Source: Hypoxylon rubiginosum
Taxonomy: Eukaryota; Ascomycota; Sordariomycetes; Xylariales; Hypoxylaceae
Length of the DNA stretch: 64,000 bases
Direction of reading: 5' to 3'
NCBI GenBank assembly: GCA_902806565.1
Contig: CADCXA010000039.1
Location: 1-64,000, forward strand
The notes beneath the pieces are model-generated. The model did no database searches. It was given only the letters and a program-made list of their open reading frames with translations, and was not told the origin of the DNA. Each line of letters opens with the position of its first letter. Positions within the stretch are counted from its first letter, which is position 1. Below are positions 1 through 9,822 of this stretch, piece by piece. The position numbers and the translations under genes are program-made.

Positions 1-186
1 AACCCTAACCCTAACCCTAACCCTAACCCTAACCCTAACCCTAACCCTAACCCTAACCCTAACCCTAACCCTAACCCTAACCCTAACCCTAACCCTAACC
101 CTAACCCTAACCCTAACCCTAACCCTAACCCTAACCCTAACCCTAACCCTAACCCTAACCCTAACCCTAACCCTAACCCTAACCCT
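1..186. repeat. Telomere, 31 copies of AACCCT
   Basis: The first 186 bases are uninterrupted AACCCT hexamers, the C-rich strand of the TTAGGG repeat used at fungal telomeres, running into unique sequence at 187. The window therefore starts at, or very near, a physical chromosome end, and + strand coordinates run from telomere towards centromere. The true array may be longer because the left edge is the window edge. Confidence 0.99.
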
Positions 187-675
187 TCTTTCACGGCCGG
201 TCGGGTTCGCTGCGGCGCTCCGCGCCTTCGCTCTCCCTTCCGGATGTGGGCTTCTCAGACTTCGCTATTTTTTTTCCTGGATTTTTTTTTTTTTTTTTAA
301 ATTATTTTTTTTATGAAAAACTTTATTTTAAAAAATTAAGGTATTGTATTCTAAGCTTGCGCTTAATTGGACCAATCAAATGGGTTGAAAAACCTTAAAT
401 CCTTAGCGTGAAAATCCCTTGGCAATCTTAGCGCAGGAACATTAAAAATTCAAAGCCGTATTTTCAATCCTTAATATCTTAATCAATAATACAGCTATAA
501 AAAAACGGATTACAGATTTGGAATCGCATCATCTTAATTACCCATTGATTTAATTGACAAAGCTGTACCTATCCAAATACCCGAGTTATTAAAATTGAAC
601 CTAACCCCCCCTTGGATATCGAACCTATACCCTTACATTATTGTGGGGCTTAAGAAAAAGAATCGTACCTAACCC
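187..675. other. Subtelomeric AT-rich spacer
   Basis: A short GC-rich stretch (187-245) is followed by long T and A runs (about 267-315) and AT-rich sequence. No coding signal was seen. A few imperfect telomere-like fragments (CCTAACCC) occur around 599-608 and 667-675. Confidence 0.6.
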
Positions 676-2055
676 TTAGGTACGCACTGCATACTTGTAA
701 GGCTCGAACAAAGGCTCACGGGGCTTAGAAGCCTGTACATCGAGCGGCTGGTCGCCCATGACCTGGTTATCCTCTGGTTCCATTGCTGGAACTCTCTCGG
801 ACGTCCTCAGAGAACCCATATTATCAAATACACCTGCGAGATTGTGCGTCTGAGGATCAGTGGCCAGCTGGAACGGCGAGGGGTTGCCAAAGTCATAGGG
901 TTCGATGGCCTCTCGCGAGACGGCGAGGCTTGTACGGCGCGTCAAGGGGAATGCAGCCGCCGCGGCGAGTAAGGGGCCGGTGCTCTGAAGTAGGGCCATC
1001 TCTGGCCAAGAACGAAGGGTACGGACGGGTGGAAGCCCAGCGCGAGCAATAATGAGGTGGCTGACATGCTGCTGCGTGGGAGACAGCGCAAGAAGTCTGC
1101 ACTCATCATAGCTATGCTTCATGGTATTATGAAGCACGCAGCCAGGGAGAAACCCATCCTAATCGACCAGGCCTGAGCAACTACCTAGGAGGTGGTTGGC
1201 CTTGTGGCAGTTGGCGCAGGTGGGAGGTGGCGAGAGGGTCGTGACACTACCCAAAGCTTGGTTGACACGACTCTGTTCCCCCTCTTGACCTTCGTTTCCA
1301 CCCTTGCGACGGTTTCTACGTCGGCGTCGCTTATTTTCCTGCTCTAACTGTACGGGGGCGTTGGCTGGGGCGGTAGTGAGAGTGGGATTTCGAGTGGGGG
1401 CGGGTGCGGGTACGGTCGAGAGGTCAGTTATGGGTGCAGCGGAGGTTCCCTCATCGTCGCTTAGTTCGGCGACTTCGAGATCTCCGGTCTTGCGATATGT
1501 CGCATCGGCCGGGCGGAGACGAGCAGCGCGGTTGAACCGAGTCCTCAGACTGGTAAAGCTGAAGAGGGTCGGCGGGATTACACCGTTATTCTGCTGCTTC
1601 CAGATCGGTATTAGCTGGGACTCCAAGACATCTCCTTCCTGCATCACTCCGTTTATCCTGTTGTGGCTCGGAATGACAAAGTTAGGAGCCGGATTCCTTG
1701 ACACATCTTCTATGTCCACAAGCTTTCCTCGCTTGAAGGTTCGGTGGGCATCCGACTCGGTCGCCATTACGACGCGTCCAGATAGGCTACCAGGAGTAAG
1801 GTCGGTAAAGGTCGAGCCTATGGCTTCGTCATGGGAGCGCTTGTTTCTTACCAGCTGGGCTGGCTGCTTCGACACGACGGGTCCACTAGTGCGGGATGGG
1901 TTGTGCTCGTTCGCGATTTCTTCTAAAGCAGACTCAAGAACAGATGATGTTTCGAGGGGTTCGGAGCTGGGCTGTTCGCTGCCTAGGCTTTTGTTGCTAG
2001 GCGACTTGCTGCCAGAGCCTCCACCAAGGGATGTGTTCGGAGTCGAGTCGGCCAT
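676..2055 (-). pseudogene. Subtelomeric zinc-knuckle protein gene interrupted by one in-frame amber codon
   Basis: The minus-strand frame is open from ATG 2055 to a TAA at 678-676 (about 459 codons) except for a single TAG at 1161-1159 (codon about 299). The chosen start opens with MADSTPNTSLGGG; a 38-codon upstream extension in frame looks like leader sequence. The N-terminal half is Ser/Thr/Pro-rich and probably disordered. A basic stretch with repeated KRRRRRNRR precedes a CCHC zinc knuckle, CANCHKANHLLGSC (C-X2-C-X4-H-X4-C), just before the stop. After the stop the same frame continues with a second Cys/His cluster (GCVLHNTMKHSYDEC), then an unremarkable tail. Two adjacent zinc-binding loops split by one stop strongly suggest a single ancestral gene. 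It ends under 500 bp from the telomere array. Nucleic-acid binding is inferred from the knuckles and basic tract. It could be a decayed gene, a truncated protein, or recoded. Confidence 0.6.
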
Positions 2056-2969
2056 TTTTTGAGCGTAAAATGTAGTAGCTATGGTTGCTAGTAGCTGATG
2101 GTTGATTCGAATGCGTTTGGTGGAGAGGAGAAAGAGTTTGTAATTTCGAAATAGGAGGGAAGACTTCAAATTTCAAACTCGTGGCCGATTGGACTGTCTG
2201 GCGCGACGGTTACTTAGGCGACACCGGGTTACGCGATTCCCTTGGTACAATCCACGCGTTATTCTTAGACAATGTATGCACCCTTATTCTTGTTAGACGA
2301 TGTCTACCTTTAAGAATTACACAGTGGTAGTGCCAGGTAATGCTACCTAGGGCCCGTAATTTAATCCACTGAGTCTATGAAATGACATTCGTCATCAAGC
2401 TAGATTTTCCTGTCAATTAAAACCTAGGAATCACTACCCTCATAAACCGTGGATGTGTACCTAAAGACAAGAGACACGGCTTATATCTAGTATGTACAAG
2501 GGAACGATACTCGGCTTTGGGATTTTAATATCCAGATAATCCTTACTTGAAATTAATATGATAGGTATATTCCTGAGCAGGTATTTTTAATTCTACCATT
2601 TACGTCAGGCCAATCTATACACCAATCTCGATCCACACGTTATTACTCGGCCAATTAAAATGCCAATAATCCCGCCCCGCCACAGGATTCGACCCGCAAC
2701 TTTAACAGAGCCTCAACCTTATCTAGACGTCAACTCAACACCAGGGTACTACCATTAGAAGGGAGAATCGGGACGAAGGTTGCGATAGAGCGATAGAAGA
2801 GTGTGAAGTAGACTGTGACTGTCGGCTTTCCCATTATATTCTAAATAACCAGAACAGAGACCACAGCCCGCCCAAGGACGCCACATCTCTACTATTTTTG
2901 GTAGGTAAGCGTACACCCCATTACGTGCATCACTGATGGAGGACAGTATAGCTGGTATACTAGGACATA
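2056..2969. other. Intergenic, nothing recognised
   Basis: AT-rich sequence without a supported gene. A tRNA B-box-like stretch on the minus strand near 2679-2700 lacks a matching acceptor stem and A box, so it was not called a tRNA. Confidence 0.5.
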
Positions 2970-3395
2970 CTAATTCTTGCTGGTATCAGAGTCAATAGGA
3001 ACCATACACCCTTCTCGTCGCGCACGCCAGCGCAGCTCCGCAAGCTTCTTGTTGCCACACATATCAACTGCCTTTGATGGCGACTTATCATTCCGCGACC
3101 GAATTTCATCAACATCTCTAACTACCTCTACCTTACGAATCATGAGCGACTTTATATAACTCCCGAGAGCCCGCCACCGACTCATATCCACTGACGATCG
3201 AGTGTCTATATTCCGAACTACGAGTTCCATGTGTATCCTGCCGCGCCCGCCGCGTATGTTATACACCAGTATCTTGCCGACATTGTTACTGTCAAGTGCT
3301 ATGGCTTTCATACATGACTCCTTTGACCCCATAGGCCGATGGATATTGGTTACGTATCTAATTCCACTCATGGCGACTAATCGTTCAGCTAGCAT
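2970..3395 (-). CDS. Possible small basic hypothetical protein
   Basis: An open frame of 141 codons beginning MLAERLVAMSGIRYV, rich in Arg, Lys, Asp and Ser, with no recognisable domain, signal peptide or membrane segment. It lies between the zinc-knuckle gene and the 501-residue gene. No splice sites or conserved motif support it, so it may be a chance open frame in a gene-poor subtelomere. The overlapping + strand frames (2977-3159, 3202-3399) look like its shadows. Confidence 0.25.
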   Translation of the reverse strand: MLAERLVAMSGIRYVTNIHRPMGSKESCMKAIALDSNNVGKILVYNIRGGRGRIHMELVVRNIDTRSSVDMSRWRALGSYIKSLMIRKVEVVRDVDEIRSRNDKSPSKAVDMCGNKKLAELRWRARREGCMVPIDSDTSKN

Positions 3396-3861
3396 CTAAT
3401 TAGGACGAACGCGCAGGTTGAATCCAGGACAGGCGACTAGTCATGCGACTGCGAATCTAGATCAGCTAGCAGTTCGAGGCAGACGGAGATCAATCGCTAT
3501 AATCAACAAGTGTACACTGTAATTACATGTAATTACATCCTACGGACAAGGACTCCTTTTGTAACTCGATAGACAGCGGCCGGTTAGGTTAGACTCCCTA
3601 AAGATTTACTGCATTCGTGATCGGAAACGCCAATGCAAGATGCGAGATCTGGTTTCGGTGAGGTACCAATGTACTTGGTCTGGACTCTATTTCTTGTCGT
3701 AGTTCATCCCGTCACGTTACCCACGTTCCTGTCCACTTACCGTTACTTGCCTTCTCTCTTCTCCCAACAGTAAGCCAGATGATTGCGAATTCTACACCCG
3801 CGTAGAATTAGGTACCTATCAAATTCCGTATCTCCGTCGCGATTTGGCCTAGTTCACGATC
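3396..3861. other. Upstream region of the 501-residue gene
   Basis: No gene was seen. A small direct repeat (TAATTACATG type) lies near 3520-3538. A pyrimidine-rich stretch (about 3745-3770) precedes the downstream gene and may belong to its promoter or leader. Confidence 0.4.
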
Positions 3862-5367
3862 ATGGATAGTTCGATTGCGCCGTGTTTATCCGCGGTCACG
3901 CCATTCATGTCTGACCTCCAGATCCAGCTAGTCAACCAGATTGATCAGGGTGTTTCATACAGAGAGATATATTGGACAGTATTGCGTATGGCGCGCGACT
4001 TACGCGATCTTGGAGAAGATGTCGTCCAATTCGACCCCGATATAATCCTCGATGCTTTCTCCGATTACACAAGCCAGAGAGAAATGATGCTGCTGCTACA
4101 TTCGATCCCCAGGCCCGTCTTACGTTCTATCGTGATGCGTATGGTCGCTCACGACTTTTGGGAGAGGGATTCGGAGAGCCGCAAGCTACTGTACGATGCC
4201 GAGGGTCCTGGTGCCTACATCGCCAGCGTCTCCGTCGTCGGCCGTGACGGCTGCGGTTGGTCAATCGCGGAAAACAGCCAGATTGTGACATATCTCGAAC
4301 AGTACGCGCACGCCATCGATCTGAAAGAGAAGGATGAAGACCACTACGGCGGTAGCCCATACTCTGATGACGATGTGGCCGCGTTTCGGGTCTCCGAGGA
4401 AATCGATAAGGTGTACCGAAACCGTCTAGCATTGGAGTCGAACGAGGAGGAACCGGATACGGAATCTGACTTCTCGCAGAGGAGTAACTCTCAGGTCGAC
4501 GACACTACGACTGAGGACTCCCAATCTCAGAACTTTTCGATGCCGCGATTCGCGAGCAGCAGCAGGAAGAACAAGTCGCGGCACGTTTGGCAGCTGATCG
4601 CGTTGCTAAAGAAGCGAGACGACCCCAACGCGCCCCAAAACGAACCCTGCAAGCAAGGTTTCTGCATGGTTGGTAATTCGGACGATGTGGAAAAGCGCAA
4701 GCAGCACCACCGTCTAATTGGGAGCTTAACCAATACCGCCCACCTCTGGGGTTTACTTGTATCCTGCCTCAAGTACGCGGGATTCGAAGTCCAAGATACC
4801 ATCGTACCGATCTGCAAGGCGTGGAGGATCGATCACATCAACCTGTCCGAGATACTCTTAACCGTTTTGGCTGGCTCTCTGGTTTCTGTGGGCGGTCTAA
4901 ACGTCAAGCAACCAGGGACCAAATCCGAAAAGAATCCACCGTCTGATAGGGCTTTTGAGGGCTGTCGACTTCATGTCTGGAGGGGAAACCCATGGTTCGA
5001 AGAGAACCTCGTGCATAGTTACCCGCAGATGAAGGAGTATATAGATGCCGAGTCGGAGCTAGGTCAGTCTTCCCAAGCCGATCTCGAGCAACTATTCGAA
5101 CGGGTCCGTAATGCTCGCCTCGAGAGAAATATGGCATGGGACGACATGCAGGACGGAGTGGAATCCCTTCGGTTACGAATGGAACAAGAATCACAACATG
5201 TTGAGGATCCCCTAGAGTATGCCGAAACCAAAGACGACGAGCTCATGCGATTTTTGGCTTTTGAAGATTCCGTTGAAGATTATGCTGAAGACTCCGTTGA
5301 AGATACAAATGAGCAACCCGCCGGGACTATTCCCGATCGTACTCGTACTAGATACGCATCTGTTTAA
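3862..5367 (+). CDS. Subtelomeric acidic protein of unknown function (501 aa)
   Basis: A single-exon open frame from ATG 3862 to TAA 5365-5367 with strong coding character. I do not recognise the family. The N-terminal third looks helical and folded (QIDQGVSYREIYWTVLRM region). The middle (about residues 185-225) is a Ser/Asp/Glu-rich linker. A Cys-containing segment follows (GFCMVGNSDDVEKRKQHH). The C-terminal 120 residues are acidic with predicted helix and a short duplicated DSVEDYAEDSVED motif. No signal peptide or membrane segment was seen. It lies 630 bp upstream of the helicase-like gene on the same strand, so the two may be a recurrent subtelomeric pair, but that is inference from position only. 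No frameshift or internal stop was seen. Confidence 0.7.
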   Translation: MDSSIAPCLSAVTPFMSDLQIQLVNQIDQGVSYREIYWTVLRMARDLRDLGEDVVQFDPDIILDAFSDYTSQREMMLLLHSIPRPVLRSIVMRMVAHDFWERDSESRKLLYDAEGPGAYIASVSVVGRDGCGWSIAENSQIVTYLEQYAHAIDLKEKDEDHYGGSPYSDDDVAAFRVSEEIDKVYRNRLALESNEEEPDTESDFSQRSNSQVDDTTTEDSQSQNFSMPRFASSSRKNKSRHVWQLIALLKKRDDPNAPQNEPCKQGFCMVGNSDDVEKRKQHHRLIGSLTNTAHLWGLLVSCLKYAGFEVQDTIVPICKAWRIDHINLSEILLTVLAGSLVSVGGLNVKQPGTKSEKNPPSDRAFEGCRLHVWRGNPWFEENLVHSYPQMKEYIDAESELGQSSQADLEQLFERVRNARLERNMAWDDMQDGVESLRLRMEQESQHVEDPLEYAETKDDELMRFLAFEDSVEDYAEDSVEDTNEQPAGTIPDRTRTRYASV

Positions 5368-5997
5368 TTAGGTATTTTACTTGCTTGAACATTAGTTCAA
5401 ATACCTCGTACTGTACATTAATATTACCTGCACTACCACTTCAAATGCCATGATGAAAGCAATCAAGTACCGACCATATCGTCTCTGTTGCTGTGACAGG
5501 CCGTCGAGATACAGGAGGGGTTTCTTTTCTTTTTAAATCAGGCGAAACCCTGGCTCTGTTGCCTTCCGAGGTACTCCAGACATCCCATGTGCCACTGTTG
5601 CGCCGCTGTGCCATAGATACTGTAGGTCTATGTAGATAGCCGGACGTAAACAATTTTATCATCGTAGTCTCTTTTACTGTCTAGAACATGCCGAACGTGG
5701 GGTGCCAATGAGAATAATCGTAGAGTATTATTTCAATCGCCCCGAAATGCTATCAACTAGCAAGTAAATTCGTAAATTTATTTCTCATCCTGAATTCTTG
5801 ACCGCCTGTAAGTCCTGTAAATCCTGTAAGTAACTGTCGTCTACATGCACTTCTGCAATTGGGTACCTATATATAACTGGGTACTTGCCATCAATTTAAA
5901 TATAATAAACTTGTAATCGAATTCCCTTCCTCCATTCGTCACTTTCATCCTATCGAACCCGTCATCTTAATGTCGCGACAACACAACCACGTACGAA
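5368..5997. other. Intergenic between the two subtelomeric + strand genes
   Basis: About 630 bp, AT-rich, with no supported gene. A short repeat TCCTGTAAG/TCCTGTAAA occurs near 5812-5832. A TATATAA-like box lies at about 5869-5875, roughly 125 bp before the ATG at 5998, and could serve the helicase-like gene. Confidence 0.4.
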
Positions 5998-8063
5998 ATG
6001 GCTTCAAATAATGAGAATGCGCCCGCTTGGACGGTCAAGCAAAAGGAAATTGATGATTTCATTAATCGTATTGCCAAGCGTCGCGCGTCTGCCGCGTTCA
6101 TCCAAGGTCCCCATGGTTCCGGCAAGAGTACCACCATGGTCGTACACATTTTAGCCCTCCTTCAGACCAAGTTACCTGGCGCAAGACTCGTATACCTGAT
6201 GCCTACCCTCGTTGAAGGTGAACTTCTCAGAAACTACCTGACCTCGGACGAGTTTAACGCACAGCTCCCGGCCAGCATCTGGGAATCCTCGCTACCATCC
6301 GGCTCTCTAGACGTCCAGTCGTACAAGTCGGCGCTTCAGAGTTTCCGAGAGAGTAGAACCTTTCAATTCTTCAAAACGGGAGCTGTGGTACTCGTGGACC
6401 TAGAGATCAACCCAACCGCGGATGGTGAGATGCTCCTTGGTCACATCTTGGAATCGGCCGACTCCTCCCGCGCCGAAGGGCCCGGGTGCGCCGTTATCAC
6501 CGTCTCCACCTTTGAATCCGCCAGAACCGAAGCCGCAATGGATAGGGTTATGGGTCGGAAGCCTACGGTGATCCGGATTCCCCAGACCCTTCCTGTCGTT
6601 CCAATAGACCGGATGCCCGAGCCGTGGCGTGACTATGCCAAAGGGTTGGTATCCAATGCCAATGCTGCGCAAGGGAGGGGTGAGATACCCGAGCGTGTGA
6701 TGATAGGTCAGAGCCTCTTTGGAGAAGTACATGACGAGCTCTACTTGATTGAACGCTCTTCTATGCATGAAGAAGAGACCCTTGCCGTCATTCAACAAAA
6801 CCCTGAAGTCATCCTAACGGCATCCGACATGTGTGTCTCGCTGCGGTGGCCTGGCCTGCGACATTTTGTGTCTGCCGGTCTTGTAAAGTGCAAAATGTTT
6901 GACAGAAAGACGAGCCAGATCGTCTCCCTAACCCGACGCATGACGAAGACGGAGATCTCGGTGCAGCAATCGTGGCTTCTCAAATCCGACCGCCCTCGGG
7001 AGGATACGATATTCCACACAACGTACGATGACTTTGACCGGCGCCCACTAGGTTCTGACCCAGCAGGCGAGGCCTACGGAGGGGATTTACTTTGGACGGC
7101 CTTGAACTTGATCCACGAGTGGCCGTCAACCTTGCCCGGCGACCTACCCGTCAAATTACCACCCGACACCCTCGCCATGACAGAAGCCATGCGTCGTCTG
7201 TCTGTCCTCCGCTGCATCAAGAATGACGACGGTGCGTCTATGGGAAAGATGGACGAGAGAGGTGTCTTTCTCGTTTCGATCAAGCGAGCCGCAGGCAGCA
7301 TCATCGACTTCCACGTCGCATACTTTTTGGCGTGCATTCATATACATAAGGAAACGCTCAGCCTCAACTCCAAGCGCGTGATTGTGCGAATGGCTGCTAT
7401 CCTAGCCTCCGGGATTGATACGCTGTGCACCAAGTCCACGCCAGAGGCTGAATATCCACGCCCTGAAGATGTACGAGTGTACTGTGCAGGTGTCGGAGCC
7501 CAGCTCGTCCAAAGGGCGGCGTATGGATAGCTCTAGGCCTATGGCAATCTATCGTCCAAGGCGGTTTGAAAGACAATGACGGCACGTATCCCACTATCCG
7601 TAGCGGCGATATTAACTTGAGCATCAGTACCGCGGTGGGTGTACTAGAGCTCGTGTCTGCCCTCGAGAAGCTTTTCGGGTTACCACATACCATAGCCGAG
7701 CTACGCGATACCGAACTCATGCTCGACGAGATTACCTTCATCGAGAGGCAGCTTCTATGGGCCTACCTACACAGGATGGTTTACATGATTGAGAACCCTG
7801 CGGGACGGCCAGTCGATGTCGTATCTCTTAGGGATATCGAAATTAGTCCCGACGAAATTTTGGACCTCCGCATGGCTCGCGTCTCCCAAGTTAATAAAGG
7901 TAGGGGTTGCTTTGCCATCTATGCCGGCTTGAGCCTTAGTGGATCGCGATACATTGCCAACGGCCTGACCCTGATTCCCTACCAACTTATCAAAGAGGTG
8001 GAGAAGCTTATAGGGATGCCGTTTGACCAAGCTGTGGCATCCAAGTACCCGCTCAGACCCTAA
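5998..8063 (+). pseudogene. DEAH-helicase-like protein with degenerate motifs and one frameshift
   Basis: A 510-codon frame (5998-7530) followed, one frame away, by an open stretch that continues to a TAA at 8061-8063. Together they encode roughly 685 residues. Walker A is intact (GPHGSGKST, residues 37-45). The motif II position reads VLVDLE (about 132-136) instead of DEAH, followed by the DEAH-type pattern of a Glu, then DGEMLLGHIL. Motif III reads ITVST. The motif V region EVILTASDMCVSLRWPGLRH aligns with the VLATNIAETSLTIPGI segment of HrpA/Prp-type helicases. Motif VI (normally QRAGRAGR) is reduced to QQSWLLKSDRP. An HA2/ratchet-like segment (PPDTLAMTEAMRRLSVL) follows. The frame changes near 7505-7525: the first frame ends RAAYG-stop, while the second reads GGVWIALGLWQSIVQGG and stays open. 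ATP binding may remain, but hydrolysis and helicase activity look lost. An assembly indel is possible. Confidence 0.65.
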
Positions 8064-8399
8064 TGCCGTTCTAGTTGAGGCTAGGGGCAGCAGCAAGAGT
8101 GGAGAAAGGTAGCAGTGGTGAGGAATGACAAAAGGAGAATAGGGGTAGTGGGTGCTGCCGGCTAGTTTTAACAATGGCGTTGTCAGTTGTCTCTCAATGA
8201 GAATTAAAATACCCATTGTTTAACTCGTCTTGATATTGTGGATTGTATAAGCCGTGCTAAGGATATTAGGGGTAAATAACTTTCCTCTTTGCCTGACTTT
8301 TTGCCCCTTGTCTGAATGAATGCATTAGGTACCTTGCTAACTAGAAACTTGTATATCCCTCACATTGTAACTGATACGTGTAGACCATTCTATTAAAAA

Positions 8400-8790
8400 C
8401 TCAATGATTGGTTGAAGAGACAGCTCTTCGAACGCCCACCAGCAGTTTCACCCCGTGATGTCGACCTAACTGGCAAGACCGCTATCGTCACAAGAGCAAA
8501 CCAAGGCATCGTCTTAGAGATTGCTCGCCAGCTTCTCGACCTAGGATTGGGAAAGCTCGTTGTTGCAGTTCGAGACCAAACCAAAGACCAGGCCGTCGCT
8601 AAGGAACTTCTACGCGAGCTGAAGCTCTCCCCAGGAACTAGAGATGTGTGGGGGCTTGATATGTTGTTTTATGACTTGATCGTGAACTTTGCACATCATG
8701 CAAGTCAACTGGACCAGCTGGAAATTGTTATTCTGAATGCTGGTATATCAACTTCTCTTTATTTCATTAGTACTGCCACAATTTCACCAG
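8400..8790 (+). pseudogene. Truncated short-chain dehydrogenase/reductase fragment
   Basis: The frame encodes the N-terminal Rossmann half of a classical SDR: LTGKTAIVTRANQGIVLEIA, where the cofactor loop TGANQGIG is damaged (Gly to Arg and Gly to Val), and the later ILNAG motif. The expected ATG is missing: upstream in-frame sequence reads NDWLKRQLFERPP without a Met. The catalytic Tyr-X3-Lys half is absent. The coding similarity stops at about 8745, and from 8753 the sequence matches a dispersed repeat also present at 30681. This is a dead, truncated gene. The original enzyme would have been an NAD(P)-dependent oxidoreductase of unknown substrate. Confidence 0.75.
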
Positions 8791-8890
8791 CCCTACAATC
8801 AGGTACGTAGAATCGCCCCGCACTTTTCGACGTTTTCCTTTACGGTTCTATCGCAACAAGGTCTATAAAAGTGCAAATGGTATAGAAAAG
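8753..8890. repeat. Dispersed repeat copy 1, abutting the truncated SDR
   Basis: CTCTTTATTTCATTAGTAC followed by a CCACAATTT block occurs here and again at 30681. Downstream similarity is patchier: ATCGCCCCGCA against ATCACCCCGCA, then a TCTATAAAA/CGTATAAAA box. The two copies differ mainly by transitions. The element could be a solo-LTR or other transposon remnant. No target-site duplication could be established. Confidence 0.4.
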
Positions 8891-9822
8891 TCACGCAAAA
8901 CGAGCTCTATCGAGCCATATTAATTATTGATCTTTTTAAGAGGTGGTGGAAGAGATTAAATGATTTTATGAAGAATTTATTGGATGTGCGTTGAGGTGTG
9001 GCTAGCTAATCAGAGCCTTGAAAGCTCAGATTCCTCTGTGGCGTAAAGGAAGCTCGCGATAGTAACCCCCTGGCCGAAGGACGGGTCACGCAGCTAGTAA
9101 ACTCTTAATGAACATCAACAAATCAACCGGTCATGTTGCGTATAACGATGAATTTCGCGTTTACATGACGGAGGACAGTAACTGTAGAGATAATAAAGAG
9201 TAAAGTGCTGATACCAATACCTAATGGATTGTTGGAGGGAGTTGAGGCTCCATCGTTATTGCTGACTGCTATAAGAGATAGAGATATTCTATACAAAGCT
9301 CTCTGAATTCTCGGTTAGTTTCTTGGAGTAGAAAGTTGAAAATAATGATTGATAAATGTCCGCCAATATTTAATTTTGTTGACTCGCCAGGTTAGGTACC
9401 TACACAGACTCTGACAAAAGGATTCAGGATTCAATTTGTTATTCCATATTATATTCAGCCACCGCTACACTAATAGCTGCTATCCGCTGCATTTTCGCTG
9501 AATACACGTGTACTTAGTTAGTGTACTTGAGCAATGGTGTACCAGTACTTTGGGGGCCGCTACTTTGGGGTTTCTTGGGGGTTGCCTTGTTTTCGATATA
9601 ACCTATTTAGACTAAGACGTCCTCACTTCATGCTGTGTAACAAGAGAGCTCCCAACAACCGTCCCACATACACCTATACAATCAAAGCTAGCCTGCCGTG
9701 GGGTTCTTTATCAGAAAGGGCCTTATCTTCCGCTCTTAAAATCTCTTAAGTATTCTAGGCACCAACATTAACTCCTTCCTATCAAACATGATGGACCATT
9801 CCAACTTCCTGAATATGGCATC
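8891..9822. other. Intergenic, nothing recognised
   Basis: AT-rich sequence. The 71-codon frame at 9534-9749 shows no motif and is not considered real. Short ATG frames at 9791 and 9815 run into a stop and do not match the P450 that follows. Confidence 0.4.

Noticed and set aside
2670..2770. tRNA-like B box on the minus strand (GGGTCGAATCC) with an Asn-like anticodon region
   Set aside because: No complementary acceptor stem, weak A box and poor D arm; at most a tRNA-derived fragment.
7505..7520. Programmed -1 frameshift at AAAGGGC in the helicase-like gene
   Set aside because: The heptamer is in the wrong phase relative to the upstream frame to act as a classical slippery site.
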